This document shows positions 34,616 through 44,560 of a stretch of DNA of 64,000 nucleotides, piece after piece. This stretch comes from Arcanobacterium_A hippocoleae (GTDB lineage Bacteria; Actinomycetota; Actinomycetes; Actinomycetales; Actinomycetaceae): assembly GCF_031456295.1 (NCBI RefSeq), contig NZ_JAVDUJ010000001.1, positions 930,001-994,000 of the forward strand, given 5' to 3'. Made by a program: the position numbers and the translations under genes. Below the pieces are notes generated by a model. The model worked only from the letters and a program-made list of their open reading frames with translations. It was not told the origin of the DNA and searched no databases. Positions within the stretch are counted from its first letter, which is position 1. Each line of letters opens with the position of its first letter.

Positions 34616-34703
34616 TATCCCATCATATCTGACGCTACACAGCCAGCATCCGTGCACCGCGTTCGGAGTAACGAGCATCGCAATGCGGGTGTAAGATACA
34701 CCT

Positions 34704-35147
34704 ATGGGATATATCCGCCGATGCTCCAGATCTCACTGCCAATCGCCGGCAGTAGCTACAATGACCTCCAGCTACGCCCAAGCTACAGCAGTCATCGGTC
34801 CGTTATCCCCTACTCCGCAGGCTGGCACTTTTGATTTCTGCGCTGAGCACGCACTTTCGGTGACGGTACCAATTGGCTGGCAGCTGGTACGTTTAGTCAC
34901 AGAATTTGCACCTGCCGAGCCGTCACATGATGATCTCACCGCATTAGCTGACGCAATCCGTGAGGCTTCTCGCCGTGACGTACCAGCACCCCAGCCCGCA
35001 CGGCGTGATGTGCCTCGCCCGAATGCACATTTGAATGTGCGCCCAGAGCTTGCTCGCCAACGCCATTTAGAGCACCCCAGCCAGGTGACGAAAAAGCAGC
35101 AAGGACGGCCAAATTTAGAAATTATCGACGGCGGTCAGACCGAATAA
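34704..35147 (+). CDS. DUF3499 family protein
   Basis: The protein has 147 residues. The first 70 follow DUF3499 closely: 'RRCSRSHCQSPAVATMTSSYA' (cited in part), 'AVIGPLSP', 'FDFCAEHALSVTVPIGWQLVRL'. Cys7, Cys12 and the 'CAEH' Cys/His pair form a likely zinc knuckle. The C-terminal half is basic and Pro/Arg-rich, probably disordered. Function unknown. A perfect short palindrome GGTGTA-AGA-TACACC (34688-34702) lies directly before the ATG. The gene is divergent from the PF06262 gene. Confidence 0.88.
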   Translation: MGYIRRCSRSHCQSPAVATMTSSYAQATAVIGPLSPTPQAGTFDFCAEHALSVTVPIGWQLVRLVTEFAPAEPSHDDLTALADAIREASRRDVPAPQPARRDVPRPNAHLNVRPELARQRHLEHPSQVTKKQQGRPNLEIIDGGQTE

Positions 35148-35180
35148 AGATCCCCCGGTACTGCAAAACCGTGTTGATCA

Positions 35181-36026
35181 CTAGAATTTCAATGCTTCAA
35201 CACGCTGCATGATCCGCTCTTGAGTTTGTACATCACGATCATGGTTTTTGCCTTCAATCTGGTAGCGCAAAATTATCAGCGCTTTCAAGAAATCTTCCGG
35301 TGGCGTACCCCAAGGAACGGGCGGAGCCACATATTTTTCTGCGCTGGCAGCTAAGGCAAGTGCTTGCTTCTCGCGTGCGTGCAGGGTAAGTTTCTGAGCC
35401 ATCTGCAAATGATTCTGAATATGCAGACCAAGCTCCACTGGAAGTGCACGTGTTTGCGTAATCTGCGCCCATGTCTGTAACGCTGCCGGCATCTCAAATT
35501 GTGGCTCTTCGCGACGATGTTTCACCCACCGCACCACGTATGTACCGGCAAGCATATCGCCGGTTCGCTGTGCCTTTTTAGTGATCAGCACAGTGATCGC
35601 GCCTGCCACCCCGAGTGTCATCCATACTTCAAAAATTGCGATTAATGCACGAATAAAAGATTGGCGTGTGCTGATAGTGCCACCATCAAGCCGGACCACC
35701 CGGATCCGCAGCAAAAGTTTCCCAAGCGAGAAACCGTGCGTCATCGCCGTCACCGTAGCTGGAATAATCCAAACATATACTGCCGCCATCACGATTTGGA
35801 CTGCCTGGAATATTTCATAGCTCCATCCGATTTCAAGGTGCAGCAGCAAAAATAGGGATCCGACAAACATTAAGGCGTAAATCAAAAAATCGATCCCGCC
35901 AGCCACTATTCTGGAAAAACCAGTAGCGGCAGGCAGTTCCAAAACCACCGCTTCGCCGGTAACGATTTCATCTCCCAGGTAACCTTGCCGGGCAAGTTCA
36001 CTGGAAGGATCAAGATTCTTGGGCAT
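35181..36026 (-). CDS. RDD family membrane protein
   Basis: The protein has 281 residues. An N-terminal cytoplasmic segment is followed by the RDD domain (about 35-170): 'FSRIVAGGIDFLIYALMF' carries the Arg/Asp that name the family, then 'SLGKLLLRIRVVRLDGG' and 'TGDMLAGTYVVR'. There are about three to four membrane segments, then a 110-residue cytoplasmic helical tail. RDD proteins are linked to transport or salt stress in a few cases, but the role here is unknown. It is divergent from the SpoIIM-like gene, a frequent partner in actinobacteria, and both probably act at the membrane. Confidence 0.88.
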   Translation of the reverse strand: MPKNLDPSSELARQGYLGDEIVTGEAVVLELPAATGFSRIVAGGIDFLIYALMFVGSLFLLLHLEIGWSYEIFQAVQIVMAAVYVWIIPATVTAMTHGFSLGKLLLRIRVVRLDGGTISTRQSFIRALIAIFEVWMTLGVAGAITVLITKKAQRTGDMLAGTYVVRWVKHRREEPQFEMPAALQTWAQITQTRALPVELGLHIQNHLQMAQKLTLHAREKQALALAASAEKYVAPPVPWGTPPEDFLKALIILRYQIEGKNHDRDVQTQERIMQRVEALKF

Positions 36027-36121
36027 GCCTTGAGTTTAACGTATATCAGTGAACTCCTCACAAAGATTCTTAGCTTGCGATATTTTGTACACCGGCAAGG
36101 AAAATATGGCAAAGTTAAAGC

Positions 36122-37114
36122 GTGGATTCTTTAGCATATGCAAAATCACGGCAGCAGATCTGGAAACGTCTGGAAGTACTTGCGAAAAAAGGCAGACTTT
36201 CGGGCGCGGAAGCAGATGAGTTTTTTCAGCTTTATCAGCGTACAGCTGCTGATTTAGCATTTTTGCGTGCTAATGCTCCTGATCCAGAGTTGATCATGCA
36301 TCTTTCGGCGATTCTTGGCCGGGCGCGTTCAAAGCTTACAGCACAGCAAACATCAGTTTTTGGCGCCTTGCAAAAACTCTTTTTCGTTACTCTCCCCTAC
36401 GCCTTTTACCGAATCCGTTGGTGGATTTTCACAACCACATTATGCTGCATCATGCTTTTCGCGATTGTGCTTTTGACCTATCTGCTCAATCCGCAGTTGA
36501 TTGAAAATCTTGCACCAAAAGATCAACTTGATTATTACGCAAAAGTCGGATTTGAAGCATACTACTCTGCGCATCCGAATTCTGATTTCACACTAATCGT
36601 CTGGACGAATAACGCTTGGATCGCCTTGCAATGTATTGCGAGTGGAGTGACGGGAATATATCCGCTGTACGTACTTTGGGCGAATACTATTTCCGTCGGG
36701 CAGGCTGGAGCGGTGCTTGCCTCACGAGATTTGCTCAGCGAATTTTTTCAACTCATTTTACCGCATGGGCAACTTGAACTTTTCGCGATTTTCATTGCTG
36801 GTGCAGCTGGATTGCGGCTTTTTTGGGCATGGGTACGCCCCCGGAACATGCCCCGCACGCAGGCGCTCGCTGAGGAAGGCCGAAATACTGTAATGGTGGG
36901 AATTGGGCTAGTATTCGTACTGCTGCTTTCTGGAGTGATCGAAGGTTTCGTTACTCCTTCCGCCTTACTCTGGCCCGTTAAGATCATCATTGGCACACTC
37001 GCATTATTGGCGGTAATTTTCTGGTTTCTTTATTTCGGACGAAAAGCGGCACGGATTTCAGAGTCAAAACAAGAAAGTGTATCTGCAATCGGTTGGACGA
37101 CTGAATACGCTTGA
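36122..37114 (+). CDS. Stage II sporulation protein M (SpoIIM/DUF95) family membrane protein
   Basis: The protein has 330 residues from GTG 36122. A soluble helical N-terminus (about 1-85, 'RQQIWKRLEVLAKKGRLSG', 'FQLYQRTAADLAFLRA') precedes about six membrane segments. Conserved features of the family include 'IVWTNNAWIALQCIASGVTGIYP' (cited in part), 'ILPHGQLELFAIFIAGAAGLRL' (cited in part) and 'FVLLLSGVIEGFVTPS'. SpoIIM acts in engulfment in endospore formers; actinobacterial homologues lack a known role, and this organism shows no sporulation genes here. A strong bidirectional terminator follows. Confidence 0.9.
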   Translation: MDSLAYAKSRQQIWKRLEVLAKKGRLSGAEADEFFQLYQRTAADLAFLRANAPDPELIMHLSAILGRARSKLTAQQTSVFGALQKLFFVTLPYAFYRIRWWIFTTTLCCIMLFAIVLLTYLLNPQLIENLAPKDQLDYYAKVGFEAYYSAHPNSDFTLIVWTNNAWIALQCIASGVTGIYPLYVLWANTISVGQAGAVLASRDLLSEFFQLILPHGQLELFAIFIAGAAGLRLFWAWVRPRNMPRTQALAEEGRNTVMVGIGLVFVLLLSGVIEGFVTPSALLWPVKIIIGTLALLAVIFWFLYFGRKAARISESKQESVSAIGWTTEYA

Positions 37115-37215
37115 TGCTGAAGAAATTTTTCGCATAACATTTATGATTTATGCGGCAATTATATTTATGCGGCAAATTCAACTTTGCACTTTTTATCTGC
37201 ATGGACGGATAAACT

Positions 37216-37252
37216 TTGGGAGGGAAGCAGCCTTCGACTGCTTCCCTCCCAA
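37216..37252. terminator. Bidirectional terminator between the SpoIIM-like gene and secA
   Basis: A 15-bp perfect stem, TTGGGAGGGAAGCAG (37216-37230) with CTGCTTCCCTCCCAA (37238-37252), has a 7-base loop, with A/T runs on both sides. Convergent genes end on either side. Confidence 0.95.
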
Positions 37253-37303
37253 AAATTTTAGATTTACTTCGATTCTTCAGATCAGCGATCTTTAGCTGCT
37301 TCC

Positions 37304-40114
37304 TTACCTGCCTTTGCGCGCATTGCGTTGTGCTGCTCGCCGCTGCTCACGGTTCATCGGCTGCTTGGTGCCGTCAGCATCAGATGCTTGCACTCCAAAA
37401 GCATTCTTTTTTCCACGCGCCGGATCTTCAGCAGCAGCAGAGGAATAATGCATCTGCGCACTGTGATCTTCTTCCTTCACGCCCAACATTTCTTTTGCCA
37501 TTTCTTTTGCGGTCTTGCTCGGCGCACCGGCTTGCAATGCTGCTTGTGTCTGTGCTTGTAGCTGCGCATTTGCCGCAGCCTGGTTCGCTGCCGCAGCCTC
37601 TTGCTCCAGACGCGCTGCACGCTCAGAAGGAAGTTCAAAATTGAAAAGGAATTGTACCGTCTCAGCGCGGATCGCATCATTCATCGATTGGAACATCTGA
37701 TAACCCTCTTGCTTATATTCGACAAGTGGATTTCGCTGTGCCATCGCACGCAGACCGATGCCTTCCTTCAAATAATCCATCTCATACAGATGCTCACGCC
37801 ACTTTCGATCCAATACGTTTAGCAGCACCTGACGCTCGACATTACGCATCGTCTCTTCGCCGAGCTCCTCTTCGCGGTCTGCGTAAATCTCATGTGCATC
37901 CATACACAATTCTCGCAAGACTTCTCCGCGATCAAGATTTCGTTGTATCCCACCCTGTGCAGCGAGTAATTCCGCAGCCGAGAATGACGGTGCATAGTAT
38001 CCGCGGATCGCCGTCCACAATGCATCCAAATCCCATTCTTCAGGGCTGCCTGCCGTCTCTGAGCGCACTACATCTTCAACTGTAAAATCAACGAAAGATT
38101 GAATTTGTGCTGCAAGATCTTCGCCATCGAGAATCCGCCGACGCTCTTCATAAACCACGGTTCGCTGTTCATTCATCACATCGTCGTATTTCAAAACGTT
38201 CTTCCGCATTTCTGCGTTACGTGCCTCGATTGCTGTCTGTGCACGCTGGATCACCTTTGAAAGGAGCTTAAAATCAAGCACTTCATCTTCCGGCCCATTC
38301 CGAAATGGTTGAATCGCACGATTATTCGCAAATAACCGAAGCAAATCATCGTCAAGCGAAAGATAGAACCGCGATTCTCCAGGATCGCCCTGACGGCCGG
38401 AGCGCCCGCGCAACTGATTATCGATACGCCGTGATTCGTGCCGCTCTGAACCAAGCACATAAAGCCCACCCAGCTCGGTTACCTCATCGTGCTCAGCCTT
38501 CACTGTAGCTTTCGCCTGCTCCAGCACCTCTGGCCAGCGGGCCTCATATTCCGCAGAATTTTCTTCAGGATCAAGCCCGAGCTTTTGCATCAACGCCAGT
38601 GCGATATGCTCTGCATTACCACCAAGCATGATATCCGTACCACGCCCAGCCATATTCGTAGCGACTGTAACTGCACCCTTTCGACCAGCCATCGCCACGA
38701 TTGACGCTTCTGATTCGTGGTGTTTCGCATTCAAAACCTCATGCGGCACATGCGCTTTTCTGAGCATCGCTGATAAGCGCTCAGAATTTTCCACTGAAGC
38801 CGTACCAACTAAAACTGGTTGCCCTTTCGCGTGGCGTTCCTTAATATCTGCCACGATCGCCCGGAATTTTCCTGCATCTGTAGGGTACACCAGATCGGTT
38901 TGATCAATCCGCACCATTGGTCGATTTGTCGGGATCGGAATTACGCCAATATTGTATGTTGAGGCAAATTCTTCAGCTTCTGTTTCAGCTGTACCCGTCA
39001 TGCCAGAGAGTTTATCGTACATTCTAAAATAGTTCTGCAGCGTGATCGTAGCCAAAGTTTGATTCTCTGCCTGCACTTCCACATGCTCTTTAGCTTCAAT
39101 TGCCTGATGCATGCCTTCGTTGTAGCGACGGCCAGGCAGCACCCGCCCAGTATGCTCATCAACGATCAGCACTTCACCATCAGCAACGATATAATCCTTA
39201 TCGCGGGCGAAAAGTTCCTTTGCTTTGAGCGCATTGTTCAAATACCCGATCAGTGGAGTATTTACGGATTCGTATAAATTATCGATACCGAGGTAGTCTT
39301 CGATTTTGTCGATCCCTGGCGCAAGCACGCCCACGGTGCGCTTCTTTTCATCAACTTCGTAGTCGATATCGCGCTTCATTTCCAAAACTGCTTCCGAAAA
39401 AGCGTGATACCACTTTGTCGCATCTCCTTCAGCTGGACCGGAAATAATCAATGGTGTCCGCGCTTCGTCGATCAGGATTGAATCAACCTCATCGACGATT
39501 GCAAAATAATATTCACGCTGCACTAAGCCGGAAACGTCTGTAGCCATGTTATCGCGCAGATAATCAAAGCCGAACTGATTATTTGTGCCATAAGTGATAT
39601 CGCAAGCATACTCGTGACGGCGCTGCTCCGATGAAAGCCCGTCCGTAATACAGCCGGTGGTCATGCCGAGGAAACGATATACCCGCCCCATCAGCTCAGA
39701 CTGGTATGACGCAAGATAATCATTGACCGTCACCACGTGCACACCGCGCCCTGGAATCGCATTCAAATAGGCCGCAAGAGTAGCGACGAGAGTCTTTCCT
39801 TCACCCGTCTTCATTTCGGCGATATTGCCTAAGTGTAATGCGGCGCCACCCATGATCTGCACATCATAGTGGCGTTGCCCGAGCGTGCGCCAAGATGCTT
39901 CACGCACAGCAGCAAACGCCTCTGGAAGCAAATCATCCAAAGATTCACCAGCTACATAACGCTTGCGGAATTCATCGGTGAGTCCACGCAATTCTTCATC
40001 ACTCAGCTGCTGCATTTCTGGTTCAAGCAGATTTACCTGTTCCGTGATCCGCTGCAATTTTTTCAGCGTCCGACCTTCACCAGCACGAAGAATCTTATTT
40101 AATATGTTCCGCAC
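37304..40114 (-). CDS. secA: Preprotein translocase ATPase SecA
   Basis: The protein has 936 residues from GTG 40114 with AAGGAG upstream. Walker A is 'MKTGEGKTLVATLAAYL' (about 98-114), Walker B 'VDEVDSILIDEARTPLIISG' (about 207-226, cited in part). Further motifs are 'VLVGTASVENSE', 'VTVATNMAGRGTDIMLGG' and 'QLRGRSGRQGDPGESRFYLS'. The C-terminal linker ends in 'NREQRRAAQRNARKGR' instead of the zinc-binding Cys/His tail of E. coli SecA, as is usual for the housekeeping actinobacterial SecA1. It drives export of unfolded proteins through SecYEG and would serve the adhesins and wall enzymes in this window. It lies 252 bases downstream of the prenyl synthase gene. Confidence 0.97.
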   Translation of the reverse strand: MRNILNKILRAGEGRTLKKLQRITEQVNLLEPEMQQLSDEELRGLTDEFRKRYVAGESLDDLLPEAFAAVREASWRTLGQRHYDVQIMGGAALHLGNIAEMKTGEGKTLVATLAAYLNAIPGRGVHVVTVNDYLASYQSELMGRVYRFLGMTTGCITDGLSSEQRRHEYACDITYGTNNQFGFDYLRDNMATDVSGLVQREYYFAIVDEVDSILIDEARTPLIISGPAEGDATKWYHAFSEAVLEMKRDIDYEVDEKKRTVGVLAPGIDKIEDYLGIDNLYESVNTPLIGYLNNALKAKELFARDKDYIVADGEVLIVDEHTGRVLPGRRYNEGMHQAIEAKEHVEVQAENQTLATITLQNYFRMYDKLSGMTGTAETEAEEFASTYNIGVIPIPTNRPMVRIDQTDLVYPTDAGKFRAIVADIKERHAKGQPVLVGTASVENSERLSAMLRKAHVPHEVLNAKHHESEASIVAMAGRKGAVTVATNMAGRGTDIMLGGNAEHIALALMQKLGLDPEENSAEYEARWPEVLEQAKATVKAEHDEVTELGGLYVLGSERHESRRIDNQLRGRSGRQGDPGESRFYLSLDDDLLRLFANNRAIQPFRNGPEDEVLDFKLLSKVIQRAQTAIEARNAEMRKNVLKYDDVMNEQRTVVYEERRRILDGEDLAAQIQSFVDFTVEDVVRSETAGSPEEWDLDALWTAIRGYYAPSFSAAELLAAQGGIQRNLDRGEVLRELCMDAHEIYADREEELGEETMRNVERQVLLNVLDRKWREHLYEMDYLKEGIGLRAMAQRNPLVEYKQEGYQMFQSMNDAIRAETVQFLFNFELPSERAARLEQEAAAANQAAANAQLQAQTQAALQAGAPSKTAKEMAKEMLGVKEEDHSAQMHYSSAAAEDPARGKKNAFGVQASDADGTKQPMNREQRRAAQRNARKGR

Positions 40115-40243
40115 ATTTGCTCCTTGGAGATTTTCGGGAAAATATCATTCATAAACCGCTATCGGCATACCATCGATATACGCAAATCAGCGCCAGATAC
40201 AATCCGAAATTTTCAGACTTCTGGCTAATTCTAAGGCATTCAA

Positions 40244-40268
40244 GGGCGAATCTTGAATTCCTTCGCCC
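40244..40268. terminator. Weak hairpin between the prenyl synthase gene and secA
   Basis: GGGCGAA (40244-40250) pairs with TTCGCCC (40262-40268) around an 11-base loop, 98 bases past the prenyl synthase stop. There is no T run, so it may only attenuate read-through from the nuo operon into secA. Confidence 0.35.
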
Positions 40269-40366
40269 AGCAGTGAACGCCGACGCAAAAATTGCAAGCC
40301 CTTTTGCTGCGCGGGCTATTTTTGGACAGGGTCAGATTCGCTGATTATCTCGTCTCACGCATACTT

Positions 40367-41380
40367 TCATGCCATGCGATATACCATCGCATGGGCAAAA
40401 CCAACAAAAGCATCTTTGACACTGCCATCAGGTACGCGCTGCAAATAACTCAAAGCATCCGCTGCCCACTTTGCGGCAAGCTCTTTAGTCTGTGCTACTA
40501 CTTCATGCTCGCGCAACATTGCTAAAGCACGCTGTAAATTGTCGTCTGCAGCGATTTCACCGCTTTCCAACAGCCGGAGGATCTCTTGCCCAGCAGTGTC
40601 TAAAGTTCCTGCTTGCGCGGCTTTCTTGAGCAATAACGTCGGCATCGTATCAACGTTCTCAAGCAAATCAGTGCCTGGCGTTTTTCCAGTGACAAAACCG
40701 TCTTCGCTCAGATCAATCACATCATCAGCAAGCTGGAAGGCTACCCCGATCCGCTCCCCATACTCTGCCAAATCAGCAGCAAGCTGGAGATCTCCAGCAG
40801 CAGCGCACACACCGTGGCGCGCAGCCAAAGCAATCAGTGAACCCGTTTTCCCAGAAAGCACATCGAGATAATGCGCAATCGGATCGGCTCCGGATTTTGG
40901 CCCCGCCGTTTCGCGTAATTGACCAATGCACAAGCGCTCGAAGGCTGCTACATGTGCTTGCACGGCAGCTAACCCAACTCGCAAAATCGTAGCTGAAGCA
41001 CGCGAAAAAAGTACGTCACCGGCCATGATCGCAGCCGAATTTCCATAAAGCCGCTGCGCAGTAGGCACACCCCGACGCATCGGAGCTTCGTCCATCACAT
41101 CGTCGTGATACAAGGATGCAAGATGCGTTAGCTCCACTGATAATGCAGCATCAAGCACACGCTCATTTTCCGGTTCAGGGCCAAGCTGTGCAGCCATAAA
41201 ACAAAGCAATGGACGTAGACGCTTACCACCAGCTAATGCCAGATGCTGTGTAACTTCATCAGTAAATGCATCACTCCCGCGCAGTACCGAGGCAAGTTGA
41301 GTTTCTACCTTTTCCATCTGCGCAGTAATTTTTGCTGCAAGCTCCTGATCTTCGGGGAATACCGTCTCTACTATATTCAC
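40367..41380 (-). CDS. Trans-polyprenyl diphosphate synthase (menaquinone side chain)
   Basis: The protein has 337 residues from GTG 41380, which overlaps the nuoN stop (GTGA) and has AAGGATC upstream; a longer frame from 41452 would run inside nuoN. Both Asp-rich motifs are present: 'LYHDDVMDEAPMRRG' (first DDxxD) and 'FQLADDVIDLSED' (second), with 'GGKRLRPLL' upstream. It condenses isopentenyl diphosphate units into the long tail used for menaquinone; chain length cannot be read by eye. It is the last gene of the nuo row, the same arrangement as grcC1 near menG/menJ in mycobacteria, linking quinone tail supply to complex I. Confidence 0.92.
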   Translation of the reverse strand: MNIVETVFPEDQELAAKITAQMEKVETQLASVLRGSDAFTDEVTQHLALAGGKRLRPLLCFMAAQLGPEPENERVLDAALSVELTHLASLYHDDVMDEAPMRRGVPTAQRLYGNSAAIMAGDVLFSRASATILRVGLAAVQAHVAAFERLCIGQLRETAGPKSGADPIAHYLDVLSGKTGSLIALAARHGVCAAAGDLQLAADLAEYGERIGVAFQLADDVIDLSEDGFVTGKTPGTDLLENVDTMPTLLLKKAAQAGTLDTAGQEILRLLESGEIAADDNLQRALAMLREHEVVAQTKELAAKWAADALSYLQRVPDGSVKDAFVGFAHAMVYRMA

Positions 41381-42987
41381 GCAAATGATCCTTGGATTAA
41401 TGTCAGTATTGAATTCGGGAAGATCCCCAAGAGCAACACTAAAATCAGACAAATTACAATCGCGCAGATCGTAAAGCCCTCTGATTTGATCGCTGCTGCC
41501 CCTGCAGCTGGCTCATTGAAGAACATTAACTGCACGATCCGGAAGTAGAAAAATGCGGTTGCTGCTGAAGCGAGCACTGCAAGTACTACTAGCCAAGCTG
41601 ATCCGCCCATGATACCTGCCCGGAATACTTCAAATTTTCCGATGAATCCAGCAGTCAATGGAATACCGGCAAAGGAGAACAAGAAGATCGTCATCGAAAA
41701 TGCAAGCAACGGACTGCGCTTTGCAAGTCCTGCCCAACTTTGCAAATTCGTAGCTTCACCAAGAATATTTCCATTCTGATCTTTCTCACGCAACAAAGTC
41801 ACAATTGCGAATGCACCAATTGTGGCAATCGCATAAGCCAGGAGATAGAAAATTACTGCAGATACCGTTACTACGTACGTCTCTGGAGTCATCGTGGTGA
41901 GCTGAATAACGCTAAAGGCAATCAGCACAAATCCAGCATGTGCAATCGACGAATATGCCAAAAGCCGCTTGATATTTTGTTGGATCAAGCCGCCGACAGT
42001 ACCAATCACAATCGTTGCCACGATCACGATCAGCATGAACACCTGCAGATTTGCTGCTACTCCACCGGCAATATAAACGTATACGCGAATCAAAGCGAGG
42101 AAAGCAGCAGCCTTCGTGCCTGCCGCCATAAAACCAGTAATTGGCGTTGGTGCACCTTGATAAACATCTGGAGTCCAAGCGTGGAATGGAGCTGCACCAA
42201 CCTTAAACAATAATCCAATCGTGACCAGTACTGCACCGATAGTTAATAGTTGTGTAGCAATTCCAGGGGTGAGTGCCACGGTCACAATTTCGGAAAAACC
42301 GATCGCGCCCGTTGCGCCATACACGAATGCTGCACCCATCAAATAAATTGCTGACGAAAATGCACCAAGCAGGAAGTATTTCAATGCTGCTTCCTGCGAA
42401 AGAAGCCGCCGACGACGCGCTGTGGCGCACAGGACGTATAACGGCAGTGATAGTACTTCCAGCGCAATGAACAAAGAAAGTAAATCAAATGCGGAGACAA
42501 AGGCCATCATACCGCCGGTAGCAAAAAGCGTGAGTGGGAAAATCTCACTCTGCTCGTAGCGTGCGACAGTATATGTATGCTCTTGCCGTGATCCAGGTGT
42601 AGTCGCTGCTGAAGCGGCAAAGGCACCTTCGCGCATTTCACTTCGATCTGCAATAACGATTACTGAGAGGAACGCGGCAAGCACAATAATTGCTTGCCCA
42701 AGCAGCGTGAATGCATCCTCAACGAAGGAAATACCAGTGGGCGTTTTCCCCATAGTCTGCACGATCGCAAGCGGCGTAGTATTGATTCCTGCTTCACTCT
42801 GCGTAACACTCCAACGCCAAATCAAACTAATGAATGCGCTCAACAATACCAGGATTGAAAATCCTACCTGCCATGAGCGACGGAATTTCCGTGGAATAAA
42901 AGCTTCAAAAATGGTGGCAAGCACCGCTCCTGAAAAAACGACCAGGAGTGGGACGAGCGGCCCCCAAATAATTTGAGTCAGATTCAC
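41377..42987 (-). CDS. nuoN: NADH-quinone oxidoreductase subunit N
   Basis: The protein has 536 residues and about fourteen membrane segments, one of the three antiporter-like proton channels of complex I. Family marks: 'MAFVSAFDLLSLFIALEVLSLPLYVL' (cited in part; Glu in the membrane), 'EAALKYFLLGAFSSAIYLMG' (channel Lys), 'FKVGAAPFHAWTPDVYQGAP', 'RLLAYSSIAHAGF'. A loop of about 35 polar residues (about 125-155, 'MREGAFAASAATTPGSRQEH') is inserted near the front. The start overlaps the nuoM stop by 4 bases. Confidence 0.97.
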   Translation of the reverse strand: MNLTQIIWGPLVPLLVVFSGAVLATIFEAFIPRKFRRSWQVGFSILVLLSAFISLIWRWSVTQSEAGINTTPLAIVQTMGKTPTGISFVEDAFTLLGQAIIVLAAFLSVIVIADRSEMREGAFAASAATTPGSRQEHTYTVARYEQSEIFPLTLFATGGMMAFVSAFDLLSLFIALEVLSLPLYVLCATARRRRLLSQEAALKYFLLGAFSSAIYLMGAAFVYGATGAIGFSEIVTVALTPGIATQLLTIGAVLVTIGLLFKVGAAPFHAWTPDVYQGAPTPITGFMAAGTKAAAFLALIRVYVYIAGGVAANLQVFMLIVIVATIVIGTVGGLIQQNIKRLLAYSSIAHAGFVLIAFSVIQLTTMTPETYVVTVSAVIFYLLAYAIATIGAFAIVTLLREKDQNGNILGEATNLQSWAGLAKRSPLLAFSMTIFLFSFAGIPLTAGFIGKFEVFRAGIMGGSAWLVVLAVLASAATAFFYFRIVQLMFFNEPAAGAAAIKSEGFTICAIVICLILVLLLGIFPNSILTLIQGSFA

Positions 42988-44540
42988 TTATTTGCTCCCT
43001 CACTCGATTCTGGTGTCTCAAGAGCAGGATCTTCCTGCACTGCACCAGGGTTCATCGAAAAAACACTTGCAGTTTGCGCAGCAACCGGATCGATTACGGT
43101 GATCACTGGCTGCGGATAAAAACCGAGCATTAGCATTGCCGCAATTAATATCCCCATCACCGTTTTCTCTCGTAAATTCAGATCAGAGACTTGCTGCTGC
43201 GGCTGCGCGCCGGTAAAAATCCGCTGGTATGGCAGAAGAATATAGACGGCAGCAAGCACTACACCGATCACCGCAAAAATCGCTGGGACGGGAGCAACTG
43301 CATAAGTCCCCATCAACACCAGATATTCCGGTACGAATCCCGAAAGCCCCGGTAAAGCAATCGTAGCCAGCCCAACTACGAGGAAAATACCTGCAAGCAC
43401 AGGAGTAACGCGTTGCCAACCGCCATAAGCTGAAATCGCGGGAGAACCACCGCGTAGCTCCAGGAACCGCACAATCAAGAACAAACCAGCAGTACCGACA
43501 CCATGTGCAACCATGTATAGAATCGCACCCGTTATTGCCAGTGCTGAACCCGAGAAGATCCCCAACACAATGAAACCAAAGTGGGAAACCGAAGTGTATG
43601 CCACTAGGCGGTACAGATTATCAGATCCAATCGCCATCAGCGCTCCCCACAGGATCGAAATAATCGCAAGTGCAATAATTATTGGCGCTGCCTGCTTTGC
43701 CGCTGCCGGGAAAAGTGGCAGACAAATCGCGATCATCCCATAGGTTCCGAGCTTATCGAGCACTCCAACAAGCAGCGTCGAGGTTCCAGCAGTTGCTTGT
43801 GCAGTCGTATCAGGCAACCATGTATGTACTGGCCACATTGGAGCTTTGATTGCAAAAGCAATAAAGAAAGCCACAAAAATCCAGAGTTGTGTTTGCGCAG
43901 GCAAATTCAATCCGTCGATCAAGATCTCAAGATGATATCCGCCAGGTCCACCAGGACCTTCTAAGAAAATTGCGATCACTCCCAAAAGCATGATCAGCCC
44001 GCCGAAGAGCGAATAAAGCAGGAATTTCATTGCTGCATGCTTCCGCTCTTTTCCACCGTAATTTCCAATTAAGAAATACATTGGCACGATCATTGCCTCA
44101 AAAAGAATGTAGAAGAGGAATATATCACGCGCCGCAAAGAGCGCAATCATAATCGATTCCAGTGCAAGGATCCACGCAAAGTAACCGCGTTCCTGAGCTT
44201 TATCAAGATCATTCCACGAAGCTCCGATCACTAACGGCACGAGGAATGTGGCAAGGGCAATCATCACTAGCCCCATACCATTTACACCCCAAGCAAGCGA
44301 AGCGCCGATTTGCGGAATCCATGCATATTTTTCAATCAGCTGCACACTGCCTGGATCAGCAAAATTGAAAGATCCAAAAATCACCGCACTAAAAACTGCA
44401 AAAACAAGTATTGAGCAGACTAAGGCAATCAATTTCGCAGTTTTCGCAAACGGCTTGACTAAGGCAATAATCAGCGCTCCCAAGAGCGGAAGGAGAATGA
44501 GGATTGACAGCCACGGGAGGGCTGGCGTTGCAGATTGCAT
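42984..44540 (-). CDS. nuoM: NADH-quinone oxidoreductase subunit M
   Basis: The protein has 518 residues and about fourteen membrane segments. Conserved channel parts: 'FYILFEAMIVPMYFLIGNYGG' (cited in part; buried Glu), 'AIKAPMWPVHTWLPDTTAQA' (Lys/His path), 'RLVAYTSVSHFGFIVLGI'. It is the middle proton-pumping unit of the complex I arm. The C-terminal 40 residues are a polar tail. It starts 20 bases after nuoL and overlaps nuoN by 4 bases. Confidence 0.97.
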   Translation of the reverse strand: MQSATPALPWLSILILLPLLGALIIALVKPFAKTAKLIALVCSILVFAVFSAVIFGSFNFADPGSVQLIEKYAWIPQIGASLAWGVNGMGLVMIALATFLVPLVIGASWNDLDKAQERGYFAWILALESIMIALFAARDIFLFYILFEAMIVPMYFLIGNYGGKERKHAAMKFLLYSLFGGLIMLLGVIAIFLEGPGGPGGYHLEILIDGLNLPAQTQLWIFVAFFIAFAIKAPMWPVHTWLPDTTAQATAGTSTLLVGVLDKLGTYGMIAICLPLFPAAAKQAAPIIIALAIISILWGALMAIGSDNLYRLVAYTSVSHFGFIVLGIFSGSALAITGAILYMVAHGVGTAGLFLIVRFLELRGGSPAISAYGGWQRVTPVLAGIFLVVGLATIALPGLSGFVPEYLVLMGTYAVAPVPAIFAVIGVVLAAVYILLPYQRIFTGAQPQQQVSDLNLREKTVMGILIAAMLMLGFYPQPVITVIDPVAAQTASVFSMNPGAVQEDPALETPESSEGANK

Positions 44541-44560
44541 TTTGAACTATCCTTCCGTCT